Notes: generated by a model not told the origin, from the sequence alone. DNA of 64,000 nucleotides from Pseudoips prasinana (GCA_951640165.1 OX621237.1:10230001-10294000); one strand, 5' to 3'. Numbered from the stretch's first letter, positions 47,533 through 59,810 are shown. Numbers and translations are program-made.

Positions 47533-48045
47533 TAGGGTTCCGTAGCCAAATGGCAAAAAACGGAACCCTTATAGATGCGTCATGTCTGTGTGTCCATCCG
47601 TATGTCACAGCCACTTTTTTCGAAACCATAAGAGCTGTACTGTTGAAACTTGGTACGTAAATGTATTCTGTGAATTAACCATAGGTACTGGTGGGGTTAT
47701 CTTTGGATAGGTCTTCAAAAATTATATTGTGATTTCTGATATCTTTTATTTTCTAAACTGAATGGTTTGCGCGAGAGACATTTCCAAAGTGGTAAAATGA
47801 GTGTCCCTCCCCCCCCCCCCCCCCCTCCCACCTGTAACTTCTAAAATAAGAGAATGATAAAACTAAAAAAAAAATTATGTATATTACCATGCAAACTTCC
47901 ACCGAAAATTGGTTGAACGAGATCTGTATTTCTTTTTAATATGTCATAAATCGTAAACCGCAATTTACTTGTCATAAAATCAACTCAAATACTTGCTAAG
48001 CTACGGAACCCTTCATGGACGAGTCCGACTCGCATTTTGCCGCTT
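47533..48045 (+). mobile_element. 'gggttccgtagcc' repeat, copy 3
   Basis: Same block order as 22914-23513: agggttccgtagccaaatgg at the start, a C17 run at 47809-47825, ctgtaacttctaaaataag, then gctacggaacccttcatgg and gagtccgactcgca at the end. An internal piece around the 'ggggttccccatac' block is missing. Confidence 0.75.
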
Positions 48046-48601
48046 TTTTTATATGTAAATTGTGTTTGTTTTATGTAAGCTAATGTCTTCTTTCACTAAA
48101 ATAATTCTATTTTTTTATTAGTTTAAATTTTATTGTGTATAATTTTAATAACAGTTAATTTTTTAGGCCTTTTTAGTCTTCGTAAATAAAACCCTTCCTA
48201 TTTTATTTCTTTTTAAATCGTTTATTCATTAAAGAAAATTACATTTTTACAATTAAATTGTTCCTCGCCAAGCGACAAAGCTTGTTGGCGAGACGCGCTC
48301 GTTTATATAATATTAACGGTATATATCACAATTGAATGGTCACATAAATTTTGTTTAAATCAGTCGTTCCTAAGAAAAGTTGGAAGCTGGTTGCATGTTT
48401 TAAAAAACCAAAACTGTTTCCTATTTCTCCGTGGTTCGTATTAAACTTACTTTGCTTCGAGCATTTAGCCAATGCTTGAAGTTAGTTCATTATATTAGCG
48501 TTGATTAGTACCTATACCTTTTTTGGTGGGAAATGCTTTTTATAGACCTGTATAAATTTTGTTCAAATCGCATTTATTATAAAAAGGTACATTTAAAGTC
48601 A

Positions 48602-50121
48602 CTTTACACCGAAGACATCCCGGACGTCAGCCTGTACGAGATTAGAATGGCTCTCAAACAACTCAAGAACAACAAGGCGCCTGGCGATGATGGAGTTACA
48701 GCAGAGCTTCTGAAGGCGGGTGGTACACCAATCCTACGGGCCCTTCAGAAGTTATTTAACTCCGTCATACTAGATGGTCAAACGCCACAAGCATGGCACA
48801 GAAGTGTGGTGCTGCTCTTCTTCAAAAAGGGCGACAAAACCCTATTGAAGAATTATAGACCCATCACACTGCTGAGCCATGTTTACAAGTTGTTTTCGAG
48901 GGTCGTTACGAATCGTCTCGCGCGCAGGTTTGACGACTTCCAGCCTCCCGAACAAGCCGGTTTCCGAAAAGGCTTTAGCACCATAGACCACATACATACG
49001 CTGCGGCAAGTTATACAGAAGACCGAAGAGTATAACAAGCCACTGTGCTTAGCGTTTGTGGACTATGAGAAAGCCTTCGATACTATCGAAACATGGGCCG
49101 TGCTGAGGTCTCTCATAAGGTGCCAAATTGACTACCGGTATATCGAGGTGATAAAGTGTTTGTATGAAAACGCCACTATGTCAGTGCGACTCCAGGACCA
49201 GATCTCGAAACCTATCGACTTGCAGCGAGGCGTGAGACAGGGAGATGTTATATCTCCGAAACTGTTCACCGCTGCATTGGAAGACGTCTTCAAGCTTCTG
49301 GACTGGAAAGGCTTTGGCATCAATGTCAATGGCGAGTACATCACTCACCTTCGATTTGCCGATGATATAGTAGTCATGGCTGAGACCATGGAAGACCTCG
49401 GTACAATGCTCGATGACCTCAGCAGAGTCTCTCAACAAGTGGGTCTGAAAATGAACATGGATAAGACGAAAATCATGTCAAACGTCCATGTTGCACCCAC
49501 TCAATTGAAAGTTGGTGACTCTGCACTCGAAGTTGTAGAGAACTATATTTACCTAGGACAGACCATCCAACTAGGTAGGTCCAACTTCGAGAAGGAAGTC
49601 AATCGTAGAATCCAACTCGGCTGGGCAGCGTTCGGGAAGCTACGTAACATCTTCTCGTCCAAAATACCGCAGTGTCTCAAGTCGAAAGTTTCGACCAGTG
49701 TGTGTTGCCAGTGATGACATACGGAACAGAGACGTGGTCGCTCACTATGGGCCTTATTAGAAGGCTCAAGGTCACCCAAAGAGCAATGGAGAGGGCTATG
49801 CTCGGAGTTTCCTTGCGGGATCGTATCAGAAATGTCGAAATCCGCAGGCGAACCAAAGTCACCGACATAGCCCGAAGAATTGCAAAACTGAAGTGGCAGT
49901 GGGCGGGGCACATAGCTCGTAGAACCGATAGCCGTTGGGGCAGAAAGGTTCTTGAGTGGCGACCACGAACCGGAAGACGCAGCGTGGGCAGGCCCCCTAC
50001 AAGATGGACCGATGATCTTGTGCGGGTCGCTGGAAACAGCTGGATGCGAATAGCGCAAGCCCGGCAATTGTGGAGATCTTTGGGGGAGGCCTTTGTCCAG
50101 CAGTGGACGTCTTTCGGCTGA
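48602..50121 (+). pseudogene. RTE reverse transcriptase with one frameshift
   Basis: Apart from the 5' truncation, the coding sequence is broken only near 49690, where the frame moves by one base (consistent with loss of one T in gtttcgac). The RT catalytic FADD is intact. The endonuclease domain is absent because of the truncation. Confidence 0.8.
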
Positions 50122-50143
50122 TATGATGATGATGATGATGATG
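48602..50143 (+). mobile_element. RTE-clade retrotransposon, 5'-truncated, with 13-bp target duplication
   Basis: The RT frame spans 48602-49714 with ALKQLKNNKAPGDDGVTAEL, NYRPITLLSHVYKLF, AGFRKGFSTIDH, VDYEKAFDT, GVRQGDVISPKLF and FADDIVVMA. The C-terminal part 49672-50121 is in another frame (QCVLPVMTYGTETWSL; AMERAMLGVSLRDRIRN; GHIARRTDSRWGRKVLEWRP; GRPPTRWTDDLVRVAG), as in RTE/BovB-type elements. The element ends in a (GAT)n tail. The 13-bp sequence acatttaaagtca flanks both ends exactly (48589-48601 and 50144-50156). Confidence 0.92.
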
Positions 50144-50689
50144 ACATTTAAAGTCAGATCAGTAGGTTACCCGAACTTATGTAAGATTTTCCATGATAAT
50201 AAGAATATTCGAAATACTATCAATACTAGTAGGTAAGCCTAGTAAGACTTTTTTCTCATTATTTAGTATTTATATTCGAAAGAATGATTATGTCTCCTTC
50301 GATATAACGGACAAAGCATAAGTGTCTGTATGTCTATGCCATAAGGGTCTTATTTACACTGACACTGATATTTTTAGATTAGTCTCAATCTATTACTAAA
50401 CAGATGTCTATACTTAGAAAATAGACATATAACTGTGGTGTTCTCAATGTAAGTGTGTCTATTATTATTGAATATAAAGTAAATACAATTCGTTCGTTAT
50501 ACAAGATGTACCATAAATAGGTAAAATTTTAAAAGTGCCATTGGTGTAAGTTAACTATTTTATTACCTATTTGTTGTATATCCAGTTTCTTCGATAAATT
50601 CTTAGATTTCGGCCACTATTGTTATCATATAAGTACTCGATAGCCGCGCAACGGTTAGGACGTAGCTGCTATATTATCTATATAAATAA
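50144..50689. other. Spacer between retrotransposons, nothing recognised
   Basis: About 550 bp of AT-rich sequence; only the RTE target duplication at its left end (50144-50156) is identifiable. Confidence 0.45.
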
Positions 50690-50700
50690 AAAGTTAGTAG

Positions 50701-51078
50701 TTGGCTGATATAACTGCGTCCGACATTGCTGTTTGTCATCGCCTTGGTACAAAAAAAAACAAGTCACGCCCTCTTTTGGTTAGATTCCATCAGCTGAATA
50801 AGCGTAGTGAGGTCTGGAATGCCAAAACACTGCTGAAGGGGTCTGGATTAACAATGACTGAGTTTCTCACGAAGGCTCGGCACTAAGTTTTTATGGATTC
50901 GCGTAAACATTTCGGCCAAAAACTTTGCTGGAGTTCTGAAGGCCGAATAATCATTCAGTTAAGTGATAAGTCTCGGCGTAAGATTGAGACATCTGCGGAG
51001 CTTCGTGACCTAATGTCCCAATACCCAGCTGCTAGCACTTCAACGGTTGCTGTGGACTCTCGCAAAGCTGCCAAGTAA
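50701..51078 (+). pseudogene. Retrotransposon ORF1 (C-terminal part) with one in-frame stop
   Basis: Reads ASDIAVCHRLGTKKNKSRP ... ITKAR-type sequence (here LTMTEFLTKARH), then a TAA at 50884-50886, then continues in the same frame VFMDSRKHFGQKLCW to 51078. This pattern (AVCHRLG, RPLLVRF, KARH, FGQKLCW) is typical of ORF1 proteins of CR1/L2-like elements, which bind the element RNA. The stop is a single base change away from a sense codon. Confidence 0.75.
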
Positions 51079-51452
51079 CAAGTCTTGACCATCTTTGATT
51101 GGTAGTGATATATTATTGTGGTTGAAAACACAACACTTTTTATTTATTTGTAATTTCTCACTGCAAACCACTGCCGTTGTTTCGAGTTTTGTTTTTACAA
51201 TTCTTTGTTATTTACAATTTTACTTACAAACATACCCACATCAGAAATGTTACCATACCCTGAGTAAACGAGGCTTTTGAGCCTTCTTTTTTATATGATA
51301 ATTATGTTATTTATTTTCTTTTTTTTTCAGTGAGTGCACTGAGATTCCAAATGTTATAGATAAATTCTTTTGTTTGTTTAATATATATTTATAACTATAC
51401 AGATAGATATATTTATTATTTAGGTGTATTCGAAATTATTTAATTTTTTTAA

Positions 51453-54430
51453 TTGGATATTTATTACTTGTATATTTTTATTATGTCTTATGATAGTGAT
51501 GATGACTTCTTTTCATGTTCTTCTTCTAATGCGTCAGATCATAATTACTCCAGTGCTTTTAGTGACAGCGAGTCACTTCAACTTCGTGATAAGCTCTTTG
51601 CTCACTTTTCATTTTCTTCTCCCAAAAATTTTAACGCTGTACACATAAATGCTCAAAGTATTCACGCTCACTACCCTGACCTTCTGTCATCTTTTGACTC
51701 TGATCTCGTCCACGCCATTCTCGTATCGGAAACTTTTCTCAAACCCGCCCTTCCTTCAAAGCAATACGCCCTGCCTGGCTACAAGCTGTTGCGTAATGAC
51801 AGAACTGGGAAGGGGGGCGGTGGTGTTGCTATCTATCTTCGTGCGGATATTAAACATAAGGTAGTTGATGAGTCTCCAAGTAAATATTCAAAATGTGCGG
51901 AACACATGTTTATTGAAGTTACAATTAGGTACTCAAAATTACTACTAGGTGTTTATTATAGCCCATCGTGTCATATTGACTACTTTTCCTCTTTTGAGAG
52001 TCAACTTGAAACTTACTCATCTCATTATGACCACGTTATAATACTTGGAGACTTCAACACCTGCCTACTGAAAGATGATGCACGGAGTCGCAGGTTACTC
52101 TCTCTAGTTACTTCTGTTAACATGCATATACTTCCCCTGAATGCAACACATCGCGCTCCTCACAGTTCGCCGTCACTCCTAGATCTTGTCCTTGTTTCGA
52201 ACCCTTCAAAAGTAACATCTTATGGCCAATTACCAGCTTCTTTCTCATATCATGACCTATTATATATTTCCTATAAAGTTCACTGCCCTCGACGAAAGTC
52301 TCAATTTCTCTTCCTTCGTAGCTTCAAAAACATTGTCCTGGAACGTTTGAGGGCTGATGCGGGCAGTATCGATTGGACTCCTGTTTACGACTGTATCGAC
52401 ATAGACACCAAGGTTACAAAATTCACACAAACTTTATTAAATTTATACAACATTCATGCTCCCATCAAAAAGTGAGGATAAAACATTCACCTGCGCCCTG
52501 GCTGTCTGATGATATTAGAAAAGTTATGTCAAAGCGAGATAAAGCCAAAAAAATATATAAAAAATCCCCATCGGAAGAGAACTGGTGTACATATAAAAGG
52601 CTTCGGAATCGCTGCAGTCGCATGTGTAGAGACGCTAAAAAGCGCCACATTCACAACTCCATTAATAACCTCGGTACAGCACAAGTATGGCAATTTCTAA
52701 AATCACTTGGTGTCGGCAAGGACCGTAATGACAATGTGACGTCTTCGGTGGATCTAAATGCACTTAACACACATTTTGCCACACCGCCGGTGACACTGGA
52801 TGCCAGCACCAAGTCTTCCACTTTAAATTATCTCTCTAAAACTTCTATGCCGGTATGTACTTGTTTTTCTTTTACTGCAGTTACTGAACAAGATATTAAA
52901 AAATCCATCCGATCCATCTCTACTAAAGCAGTGGGAGATGATGGTGTCCAGCTCCAAATGCTTTCCCTGATTCTTGAAGAACTTGCACCCATAATCACCC
53001 ATATTATAAATTTTTCTTTTGAGGCAAGTTCTTTTCCGTCAGCCTGGAAAAAAGTCCTGGTCCGACCACTTCCCAAAACCCAAAATCCATCTTCCTTATC
53101 TCAATACCGTCCTATCTCTATCCTTCCAATCTTGTCCAAAATCCTTGAAAGTGTTGTTAGCCAACAACTCTCTCGTTACCTCTCCTCTCAAAGCCTACTA
53201 AGTCCATACCAATCAGGGTTCCGTCCTGGCCATAGCACCGTAACGGCCCTAGTGAAAATTACGGATGATGTCCGATTTGCCATGGAGCGGAAATTACTCA
53301 CGGTGATGGTCTTATTGGACTTCAGTAGTGCCTTCAACTCAGTTGATTTTGATATCCTCCTAGGTATCTTATCTTCCTTAAATATCTCATCTTCAGTAAC
53401 TGCATGGTTTGACTCATATCTTCGAGGACGCTCGCAGTCTGTACGCTATGAAGAGGCTTCTTCTGAGTGGTGTGATCTTACTGCGGGCGTTCCTCAAGGT
53501 GGCGTACTCTCTCCTCTTCTCTTCTCTGTGTTTATAAACGCCATAACCAAAATTGTTTCTTCAAATTACCATCTCTATGCAGACGATTTGCAGCTTTACC
53601 GACACTTTAAAGTTGAGGATATCGGTCTGGCCATGGATGCCATCAATAGTGATCTTGGAAACATTAGTGATTGGGCGAAATCTTTTGGACTCTTGGTTAA
53701 CCCTACTAAATCACAAGCAATCATTATTGGTGGCAGACATGTGTTTAGTTTGATACCTAACAACTTTCTTCAACCAGTTCTTTATGACAACGTCCCTGTA
53801 CCTTATGCTGCACATGTTAAAAATCTTGGTATACTAATTGATAGTAACTTATCTTGGAGCACTCACGTTGCGGAAGTAAGCAGAAGGGTATACTGCTCGT
53901 TTCAGTCTCTTAAACGGTTACAGAAATTCTTACCCTTCCGTACTAAAGTATGTTTAGCTCAATCACTCCTACTTCCTCTTCTAGACTATGCCGATGTCTG
54001 TTTTCTGGATGCGAATGAAGAACTTCTTAACAAGCTCGATCGTCTGCAGAATTTGTGCATTCGCTTCATTTTTGGCCTCCGTAAATACGACCATGTGTCG
54101 GAGTTTCGGAGGCGGTTGAAGTGGCTGCCAATACGGCAACGTCGAGATTGTCACATTCTTTCCCTACTCTTCTCAATCCTTCATAACTTTAATTCTCCTG
54201 CCTATCTTCGTGAACGCTTTGAGTACTTAGTCCCTCGAGGCAAATTCTGCCGCTCAGCCACGTCCTCTCTACTTCGTATGCCTTCTCATACTTCCAGCCG
54301 TTATGATGGTTCTTTCACAATACGTGCCGTTCGACTATGGAACTCTCTTCCACACTCTATTCTTACTAGCTCATCTTTAGACGTATTTAAAAGAAGAACA
54401 AAGGAACACTTTTTGTCACTATCAGTGTAA
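51453..54430 (+). pseudogene. Retrotransposon ORF2: APE-like endonuclease plus reverse transcriptase, one single-base frameshift
   Basis: The endonuclease is in the first frame (51453-52475): HINAQSIH, LVSETFL, GDFNTC, LLDLVLVS and SYHDL. RT is in the second frame (52373-54430): SQYRPISILPILSKI, SGFRPGHSTVTAL, LLDFSSAFNSVD, GVPQGGVLSPLLF, the catalytic LYADDLQLY near 53575, and the downstream FIFGLRKYDHVSEF. The frames exchange at the A run 52467-52471, consistent with loss of one A. Otherwise open for about 990 codons. Confidence 0.85.
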
Positions 54431-54864
54431 TCAGAGAGATATATTATATTATATATAGTAGTGTAGTGTGTATAGTATGTAATTTGTGTGTATTATTAGT
54501 ATGTATTAGTATGTAGTTATTTATCTATTTCTACCAGTTAGGTAGTAGCAATAAATAGTATCTCTTATTTATTTATATTTTTTTCCTTTTGTTGTTGTAC
54601 ACTTTTTTTTACCCGTATTCTACAAATCTCCTTCTGTCAGTGGTTTGCTGGAAGAAAACTCATCTATGAGTTAAGCTCGCCTTTGTACACAAATTTACAA
54701 ATACACTTGTATAAAATGTATATTTTTTTGTGTGCAATAAAGAATAAGAATAAGAAAAAGAGAAGTCCTGACTGATTGACTGACTCATCAACGCCCAGCC
54801 CAAACCCTTGGACCTAGAAAGCTGAAATTTTGCACAAATGTTTTCTTTATAATGTAGACAAGGA

Positions 54865-56060
54865 ATAAGGAAGGATTTTTCGAAATTCAACCCCCAAGGG
54901 GGTAAAACGGGGGTGCAAAGTTAGTATGAAACTTTGCCGTTTTTGAAGTTAAACGCATGAAAATTGGTATTTGGCCTTCCAGTAAAAATAAAAAATTACG
55001 TATTCCGTTACGTACAGGATTTTAGGAAATTCCATCCCCAAGGGCGAAAAATAGGGGATGTAAATTTGTATGAAAAATGTGACAATTTTTAAGTTACACG
55101 CATGAAAATTAGGATTTACCCATTTAGTTAAAAATTAAAAATATGTATTTTAGGATTTTTGGAAGTTCCTGCCCCAAGAGCGTAAAATAGGGGGTTTAAG
55201 TTTGTATGAAAAATGTGACAATTTTTAAGTTAGACGCATGAAATTGGTATTTCAGTTGAAAATAAAAAAAAATATTTTACCGAATTTTTGAGAATTCCAC
55301 CCCTAAGGGCGTAAAATAGGGGATGTAAGTTTCTATGTAAACTGCGACTTGAAGTTAAACGCATGTAAATTGGTATTTAAAAATTATTTACTGAAATAAT
55401 TATAAATATATATTCCAGGATTTTTGAAAATTCCACCCCGAAGGGTACAAAATAGGGAATGTAAGTTGATGAGTTGAAATGTGCGATATTTTTGAAGTTA
55501 AACTCATGAAATTAGTAGTTGGCTTTTCTGTTAAAAATTATAAAATATTTATTACAGGATTTTTGGAAATTCCACCCCCGCGGGCGTAAAATAGGGGATG
55601 TAGGTTTATACTGACTGACATATCAAGGCACAGCCTACACGGCTTTTATGACGAAGGCATCCACAAAAGAAGGGTTTTTGAAAATACCACCCCTAAGGGA
55701 GTAAAATAAGGGATGAATTATTTTATGAAATTCCGTCATTTTTTGGCTTTGTATTTGTCCTTGCAGTTAAAAATTAAAGTATATTTCGGGTTTTTTGAAA
55801 ATTGCACCCCCAAGGGCGTAAAATTGGGGATGTAAGTTTGTATGTAAAATGTGACAAGTTTTAAGTTAAACGCATGGAAATTGGTATTTGGCATTTCAGT
55901 TTATGGTAAAATCTGTAGTTGGCCTTCCAGTTAAAAATTATAAATATATATTGTTCAGGATTTTTGGAAATACCACCCGTAAGGACGTAAAATAGGGGAT
56001 GTGAGTTGGTATGAAAATCTGTTATTTTTTGGAGTTAAACGTATGAAAATTGGTATTTGG
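54865..56060 (+). repeat. Degenerate tandem array, about nine units
   Basis: Units of roughly 115-165 bp each carry aggatttttggaaattccac, aagggcgtaaaatagggg, atgtaagtttgtatgaaaa and ttaaacgcatgaaaattgg. Unit starts are near 54865, 55012, 55150, 55280, 55415, 55555, 55670, 55790 and 55955. Divergence between units is high. Confidence 0.75.
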
Positions 56061-56154
56061 TCTTTCAGTTAAAAAAAAAGCAATATATGTTTTTAAACCA
56101 AAATTAACGGAATAATTTGTTGTTAAAAAAAGGTAATTCAAAACTGATTCAATA

Positions 56155-56405
56155 GATCGACACCAACAATTTACGCCAACTCGAATTTTAGATAATTTCT
56201 TTTTTTATGCCAAGTTGCTTAAAATGCCATAGATACTCGACGTCGTCTAAATAAAGACTTACCGTTTTATAAGATTTGTAACTTCTTTTCTTTGTGTAAT
56301 TTTTATAACAAACTAAAAAAACGATATTTTAATCAAATTGGGATAAAAAACGAATTTACCTAAAATTCGAGTTTGCGTAGTATAAATTGTTGGTGTCGAG
56401 ATGAT
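56155..56405. repeat. Inverted repeat inside the Helitron-like element
   Basis: tcgacaccaacaatttacgcc at the left and its near reverse complement aaattgttggtgtcga at the right, both followed inward by actcgaattttag / ctaaaattcgagt. Possibly a small MITE inserted in the larger element. Confidence 0.55.
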
Positions 56406-57273
56406 CGCCGTTGATTGCACCCAAAAAATATCATCTTATTTTTACTGATCTACATGTTCACAATTTTGTAACTAGATGGCGTTCGTTCGTTTCAGATCGC
56501 GGGACTTATTTGGCATATCGGTTATAGTAAATAAATGCTTGAAATATAAGGTAGTCCAAAACTGAATCAATAGATGATCGAATAAATCTCACCCAAAAAA
56601 TATGCACACAATATTAATTTTACCGCTTTACAAGTTTATAGTTTTGTTAGTAGATGGCGTAATCATCGTTTTAGATCGCGCTATGGTTTCGTTCACAAAA
56701 TGTGATATTAGACCTATCAATGCCGTGGTCGCAACCTAATCTAATGGGAGTTACCTTTCTGATTAATGCATCGTTGATTCTTATTTTACTTTATTTGACT
56801 TACTGGCATTAAGGACAATTGCTATGTATTCTTCCTTTTTTTAAAATAACCATAGCAAAGTAGTCCTTAGTTTCTTTCTTAGTTGGGTTATTTATAGGTT
56901 AGGTTTTCTTAAATTCATATTGCTTGATTGTTTTAAATGTTACATTTGTTAGATTAAGCTAGAAGTAAGTAGTTACATTTGTCATCATTCAAAATTGTCG
57001 CGGATGAAGTCGCGGGCACCAGCTAGTAATTATATATTTACATAGTGATTAATTATTTAATCAGTGATTATCATTGTATCAATTACTATAGTAATTCTAT
57101 AATAATTTTACATCTTAAAACTATTATTAAACGATTAAGACTCTCAATTGCTATCACCGATAATAATAGAAATAGGGTAGGCGATTATTAAAAAGTCATT
57201 CCTTGACAACATCAGAGTTTTAATGTGCGAAATCTACGAGTGCGTAGATAATACTATTTATGACACACCTAGT

Positions 57274-57404
57274 AGGTACACACGGCTACACATCAAGCTA
57301 TACATTTCCAGTATAAGCTGATCTTGCGTTGTATAGCATTTCTATACAATGACAGGTCAGCTTATATTGGAAATGTATAGCTTGATATGTAGCCGTGTGT
57401 ACCT
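57274..57404. mobile_element. Hairpin MITE of 131 bp
   Basis: Arms of about 52 bp begin aggtacacacggctacacat and are near-perfect inverted copies. A second, inner hairpin (ttgtatag / ctatacaa) lies at the centre. The transcript would fold into a long miRNA-precursor-like stem. Confidence 0.7.
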
Positions 57405-57678
57405 ATTTGTAGCACCTATTTGACTGTCTAAATTCTAAATAAATTGGCTATTCAGAAAGATAAAATAACAAGTATCAAAACTTTGTAAGTATTTTCACGT
57501 TAACTTGTATAACGCAACTTAGATAACGAGACCTAACTTGTTTTTGTCTGACTGAACTGAACTTTTTGTCTGTCTGACTTGTATTCGATTGAGCAACCCG
57601 TTTGGACGGTGGAAACTAATTACCTACATAAAACCATGTAAATTAAATTTTACTCGTGTCACTTTCGAAGTCCTCCTT

Positions 57679-57790
57679 CTCTTTTCATCATATCAGTCGA
57701 AAGACAAAGGACAAAGGCCTCCCCAAGGATCTCCACAATAGCCGGTTCTGCGCTGCCCGCATCGCTTCTCTTTTGTTATATAGATATCAG
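57679..57790 (-). mobile_element. RTE 3' end fragment, minus strand
   Basis: The plus strand reads catcatatcagtcgaaagac and aaaggcctccccaaggatct, the reverse complement of the 3' end of the RTE at 48602-50143 (ctttcggctgatatgatgat, gggggaggcctttgtcc). Confidence 0.7.
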
Positions 57791-58032
57791 ACAATAAGGT
57801 GTTTGAGGTCGGTCCAAAACTGTTATTGGGATTTTTATTCCCATAAAAACACCCGGTAATATCTGGGAGTCTGGACGTTCGCGGTGTTAGGTACTCCCCG
57901 TACCTCAGAGAGCACGTCAAGGTGTCGGAGCTTAATCACTCCCCAGTCCTGTCGGATCCCAGTCCCATCGGGTTATAATAGAAGTGGGGAAATAGAGGGT
58001 GCATCAGTGCCTACACACACTCATAATTATTT

Positions 58033-58200
58033 TTATAATTACGAAAGTTTGTGAGTATGTATGTAGATGTATGGATGTATGTTACTCTTTCACGTAATAA
58101 CTACCTAGTCTAATATAGCTTATACATATATCCATCCATATATCACATAGGCTACAATATATAAAACTTAACGCGGTAAAAACTGCAAGTCACAGCTAGT
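58033..58200 (+). mobile_element. Short Helitron-like element, diverged
   Basis: Contains tacgaaagtttgtgagtatg, ttactctttcacgtaataac, tataaaacttaacgcggt and ends cacagctagt. Confidence 0.6.
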
Positions 58201-58237
58201 GCACTATAAATGTCTTGAGCGAAATATTATTATGATT

Positions 58238-58490
58238 GACGGGCCTGATAGCGTGGTTGGCAAATGCTTGCTTTTCACGCGAGAGGTCGTGGGTACGATT
58301 TCCACCCAGGACAGGTATTTGTGTGCATGAACATGCCTGTTTGTTTTGAGTCTGGGTGTAATTATCTATATAAGTAGGTAGCTATTTATTTACAAAAAAA
58401 GTAGTATATCAGTTATCTGGTTCCCATAGTACAAGCTCTGCTTAGTTTGGGATCGTATGGCCGTGTGTAAATAAAGTCCCAGGATATTAT
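58238..58490 (+). mobile_element. tRNA-headed SINE, full length
   Basis: A box region gcgtggttggcaaatgc, B box GGGTACGATTTCC, body catgaacatgcctgtttgt, tail cagttatctggttcccatag and a TTA/ATT repeat at the 3' end. The clearest copy of the family also seen at 1377-1673 and 59333-59585. Confidence 0.75.
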
Positions 58491-58855
58491 TATATTATTA
58501 TTATACATAGCGGAGCATCGTGTGGACGCCCCTTAACAGAATAGACAAACTGTTGCGCAAAGAATTCAATTCTGAATACAAAAGAACTAGGTAGATGTTC
58601 TGTTATGTGCATGGTTGTATGACAAATCACAATGTTTACGCACAAGGAATTACTAGCAATAATAAAATTAAATGAAAGTGAATGCGGAATTAATGTCAAA
58701 ATGGACAAAGTACGCGTCCAACCGTGAATCCTGTGTCAGAGTAGCAGCATCACCGCGAATCTAAGTAGTGTAAGTAACAGCTGGTCCAATAATATTACTC
58801 AGAACGATAAGCCAGAGATCATAGATTCAATTGACCAAAGAAAAATCTTTATTGT

Positions 58856-58975
58856 GTATGTATTTAGTATATATAATATAAGTATGTTTATCAGTTATCT
58901 GGTTGCCATAGTACAGGTTCTGGCTAGTTTGGGATCAGATGCCAGAGTGTTATTTGTCCCAAGATGTTTATTTAA
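58856..58975 (+). mobile_element. SINE tail copy, 5'-truncated
   Basis: Has cagttatctggttgccatag, tagtttgggatcagatg and gtcccaagatgttt, matching the 3' half of 58238-58490. Confidence 0.6.
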
Positions 58976-59332
58976 TTACCGCTTAGGTTTAAGAACCATA
59001 ACGATAATTATCTAACGTATGTATATACATTCAATCATAAAAATTCATCATAAAAAAATTACAGAGACTTTATGTAACAGGTATTTTAATTGTTATATTA
59101 CTATTCATTCATTATATTCTGATTCAACACATGTATAGTAAAATTGTATTCATTCAAAATGATAGATAAGATAAATCCGTTCAGCCGTTCTCGAGTTTTA
59201 GCGAGACTTACGAACAGCAATTGATTTTTATATAATTATATAGATAATATGGTGATGAAGCAGTTATTTTATCATTGTGGAGCTAACACATCCTGCAGGG
59301 GGACTAAGCGATATCAGAAGATAATAATAATA

Positions 59333-59585
59333 TCCTGGGACATTATTCACACACGGACATCTGAACCTAAACTAAGCGGAGCTTGTATTATGGAAACCAG
59401 ATAACTGATACATTACATAATATACTACTTTTCTTTTGTAAATAAATACTTATATAAGTTATTACACACAGACTTAGGACAAACAGACATGTTCATGCAC
59501 ACAAATATCCGTCCTGAGTGGGAATGGAACACCCGAGCTGCGGCGTGAAAGGCAGACATTTACCAACCACGCTAATCGGCCCGCC
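59333..59585 (-). mobile_element. tRNA-headed SINE, minus strand
   Basis: Reverse-complement copy of the 58238-58490 family, with the tail at the left (atcctgggacattattcac) and the head at the right (accaaccacgctaatcggcc). The B box is degraded by a small insertion. Confidence 0.7.
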
Positions 59586-59729
59586 AAAAGATGGAGATGT
59601 TAGCTCGAAAATGACCTAACAGGGTTTACTGTGCCGAAATTATAACAACCAAAAAAATCAAATTTAGCAAAAGAGTGGTAGGGCATAGCGTTCATTCGCT
59701 CAAAGAGCAGCCAGACTAGGGATACCATA

Positions 59730-59810
59730 TGACAGGCGTTAGCCGCATTTGACAGGCATTTTAAGATTTAGACAGGCGTGCGGCCGGCATTGGTCTGAGA
59801 CAGGCATTTT
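59730..59810 (+). repeat. Four spaced GACAGGC motifs
   Basis: gacaggc followed by g or a occurs four times between 59730 and 59805 at about 20-25 bp spacing, within a locally GC-richer stretch. Function unknown. Confidence 0.4.

Larger units (their letters stand above)
50690..54757 (+). mobile_element. CR1/L2-like non-LTR retrotransposon, nearly complete
   Basis: About 4.07 kb with the end of ORF1, an AT-rich spacer, a full ORF2 (endonuclease plus RT) and a 3' tail of (aataag)n at 54735-54757. It is truncated within ORF1 at the left. Only two inactivating changes are visible in 4 kb, so the copy is young. Confidence 0.88.
54765..57027 (+). mobile_element. Long non-autonomous Helitron-like element with internal tandem array
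   Basis: Begins tcctgactgattgactgact and ends tgaagtcgcgggcaccagctagt-type sequence with the CTAGT end (57022-57027). No TIR and no coding sequence. Its interior is mostly a degenerate tandem array (54865-56060), then a stretch with an inverted repeat (56155-56405). Short relatives with the same 3' end occur elsewhere in the window. Confidence 0.65.

Noticed and set aside
54865..56060. CRISPR array
   Set aside because: Units are long, degenerate and head-to-tail with no unique spacers, in a eukaryotic Helitron-like element.
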